From assembly GCF_001625305.1 (NCBI RefSeq), contig NW_017804187.1, forward strand, positions 1,397,240-1,461,239: a stretch of DNA of 64,000 nucleotides, in the 5' to 3' direction. Each line of letters begins with the position of its first letter. Position 1 is the first letter of the stretch. The stretch comes from Branchiostoma belcheri (lineage: Eukaryota; Chordata; Leptocardii; Amphioxiformes; Branchiostomatidae). The notes below the pieces were generated by a model. The model made no database searches. It was not told where the DNA came from and was given only the letters and a program-made list of their open reading frames with translations. Both the position numbers and the translations under genes were made by a program. This document shows, in pieces, positions 62,421 to 64,000 of this stretch.

Positions 62421-63511
62421 TTAAAACATGCTTGCTCACAGCCTACCCCCTACCTTGTTCTTCAAGGGTCCATGACACCATCACTCTGCACTGCAATTTA
62501 AATGCCCCCAGGAAGAAGCCTAGGGGAAACTGATATCTTGTTTTTCTTGCAGTTAATTCAGAGATGTTGATAAGATCTTGCTCATGTTGTACTCTTTCTG
62601 CCACTCTTAATAAGTTCTGAACAAGGAAAGCATTTATTTAAACACAGAAAACAGTACAAGGTTGTGGTCTGTGGTAGGTTGATGTGTTGTACTAAGTGGT
62701 GGTAAAATGTGTGTGTTGTCTCTCAAAACACGCAAAATGTTGTTTAGAAGTGTGACTAGCAAACAAATTAAACTTGTGAAGTGGGCTATATGGTGTCTTT
62801 GTTTACTTTGTTTATCTGTCATTAAGTAGGCTAATTACCGAGTCTTATAATTAGTGGCAACAATGGCTTCATTAATACAATACCAGAGGTCACAATAAAA
62901 AATGAAACTGGTACAATACAAATGTAGATTTTCTAAATAACTACGAATCTACATAAAGCATGGCTTCTCCATGTTCTACAGCCAAATAACTTCAGAAATA
63001 CAAAAAATCAAAGAGAATATTGCCCAACTGTGCAGATATTTCGAGCATGTTGGACACTTCCTGTATTGAAGTTCGAACATGCCTCGCAAAAATTGAACAT
63101 GCCTGACAAAAAATGACAACAGTACAATATTCATACAGTACTACAAAATAGACATTTTATAAAATCGACATTGCTAGAAATTTCAAACCTGAAAAGTCAG
63201 TAAAATAAACGACAGAGGTGGTATAGAAAAAAAAAGTTCAATGGTACAACTACAAGACCTCACGTAAGCCAACTGTCACTCCATTTCAAAAACACGATAA
63301 TCAAATTTACCCTAAGAATTAACCCTGGACTTGTGTGGAATCCCTGAACGTTACTGAAAGGGGTTTGACACAAATTAGAGGAAGCCTGCCCAATTTTCCG
63401 TGCTTGTAGCTAGACACAGATGTTTTGAGAACAGGCCTCATGCCTGGGGGAAACGCTGATGACTTCCGGACAGATGAACTTTAGGAAATGGTTGGCCAGC
63501 GCTACAGCTTA
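62421..63511. other. unassigned sequence
   Basis: About 1.1 kb with no repeat or gene assignment. A GAACATGCCTCGCAAAAATT/GAACATGCCTGACAAAAAAT pair at 63075 and 63096 is a small tandem. Confidence 0.4.
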
Positions 63512-63690
63512 GCCTCCGTAGCATGCCAAAAACTGGGGGTCTTCGTGGTCTTTGGGAGCTTTTATGTGCTATTTTCTGATTCATATAGACAACATAGCCG
63601 GCCTGGTTGAATTACCCAAGTTTTATAGAACTGGGATGATCAGAAAACAGCCGAAGACCACCAGACCCCCAGTTCTATCAAGACGGAGGC
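63512..63690 (-). mobile_element. TA-flanked TIR element, GCCTCC family, copy 4
   Basis: GCCTCCGTAGCATGCCAAAA to ATCAAGACGGAGGC, with TA on both sides. The interior GACAACATAGCCGGCCTGGT matches the copies at 40246 and 53182. Confidence 0.9.
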
Positions 63691-63889
63691 TAGGCCAACT
63701 ACAGCTGTGGTATTTTGCCTAAGGCATGGAGGTAGAACAACCATACCTCGGACGAGGGTTAGGATTTTTCTCATACTTCTAACAATTAACAATTCTGGCA
63801 GCTTAGATATACATGGGGAGCTCAAATAAATAAAGAGAGGCGAGGAAAAATAACAAGTGTGGGACAGTTTTAGGTCAACTAGTGCTAGG
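63691..63889. other. unassigned sequence
   Basis: No feature assigned. Confidence 0.4.
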
Positions 63890-64000
63890 CGATCGTCTCA
63901 GCTGTAGTCAGTTCGCCGAGTTCACAACTTAATCGGCCGATTTTGCGGTAATTTTAGAAATTCGCGACTTACCAACGCTCCACAAGCTCGCTAGGAGGAA
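63890..64000 (-). promoter_or_regulatory. CpG-rich edge with a minus-strand splice donor
   Basis: About a dozen CpGs occur in 110 bp, far above the neighbouring DNA. On the minus strand TTGTGGAGCGTTG|GTAAGTCG gives a consensus donor at 63967-63972, so an exon (63973 onward, cut by the window edge) may end here and its gene extend leftward into this window. The visible exon part (28 bp) is too short to judge coding. Confidence 0.3.

Overview
The window looks like gene-poor, repeat-dense DNA from a marine invertebrate chordate, most likely a lancelet (Branchiostoma). This is an inference from AT-rich single-copy DNA, very frequent TACATGTA palindromes, two non-LTR retrotransposon tails of CR1/L2 type, a tRNA-derived SINE, and more than a dozen kinds of short terminal-inverted-repeat (TIR) elements. 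No operon, ribosome-binding-site or viral architecture is visible. No multi-exon protein gene could be recognised. Most open frames of 60-140 codons lie in microsatellites or transposon remnants, or have no protein-like character.

Layout. 0-13 kb: TIR elements, a tandem retrotransposon-tail array (2.97-3.26 kb), a GTGA microsatellite (4.16 kb), a full terminal-hairpin repeat (6.1-7.0 kb), a 5-unit array of ~375 bp chimeric units (7.08-8.92 kb), and a frame-broken minus-strand coding-like tract (11.47-12.19 kb). 13-23 kb: more TIR elements, one nested inside another (19.5-20.0 kb), several 2-3-unit tandem duplications, and a 375-bp element with 5-bp target duplications at 22.37 kb. 23-33 kb: an 11-unit array interrupted by a 433-bp hAT-type element with an 8-bp target duplication, a retrotransposon 3' end flanked by both ends of a TIR element (26.6-27.0 kb), a second nest (27.2-27.7 kb) and arrays of ~150-190 bp units. 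33-46 kb: a long inverted repeat, more low-copy tandems, a possible homeodomain/POU site cluster (36.3 kb), another full terminal-hairpin repeat (42.25-43.18 kb), a tRNA-derived SINE and a five-unit array.

46-64 kb: the best gene-like signals are here. At 46.38-46.40 kb the minus strand has a Kozak-type ATG, six codons and a GTGAGT donor, downstream of a CpG-rich block. The short exon and its intron flank are duplicated next door at 46.02 kb. At 60.54 kb the plus strand has an ATG exon after an ETS-like motif. At the right edge a CpG-rich segment carries a minus-strand GTAAGT donor. The rest is GGAT repeat clusters, a GC-rich palindrome at 47.3 kb, elements with 6-bp target duplications at 51.5, 58.2 and 62.2 kb, and more TIR elements.

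The most interesting signals: (i) a repeat family whose two ends and terminal hairpin change together between copies and whose body carries clusters of the octamer ATGCAAAT; (ii) the duplicated start-codon exon with an adjacent empty site proving a TIR-element insertion; (iii) many independent low-copy tandem duplications with periods near 190 bp; (iv) two nests of the same short element inside other short elements.
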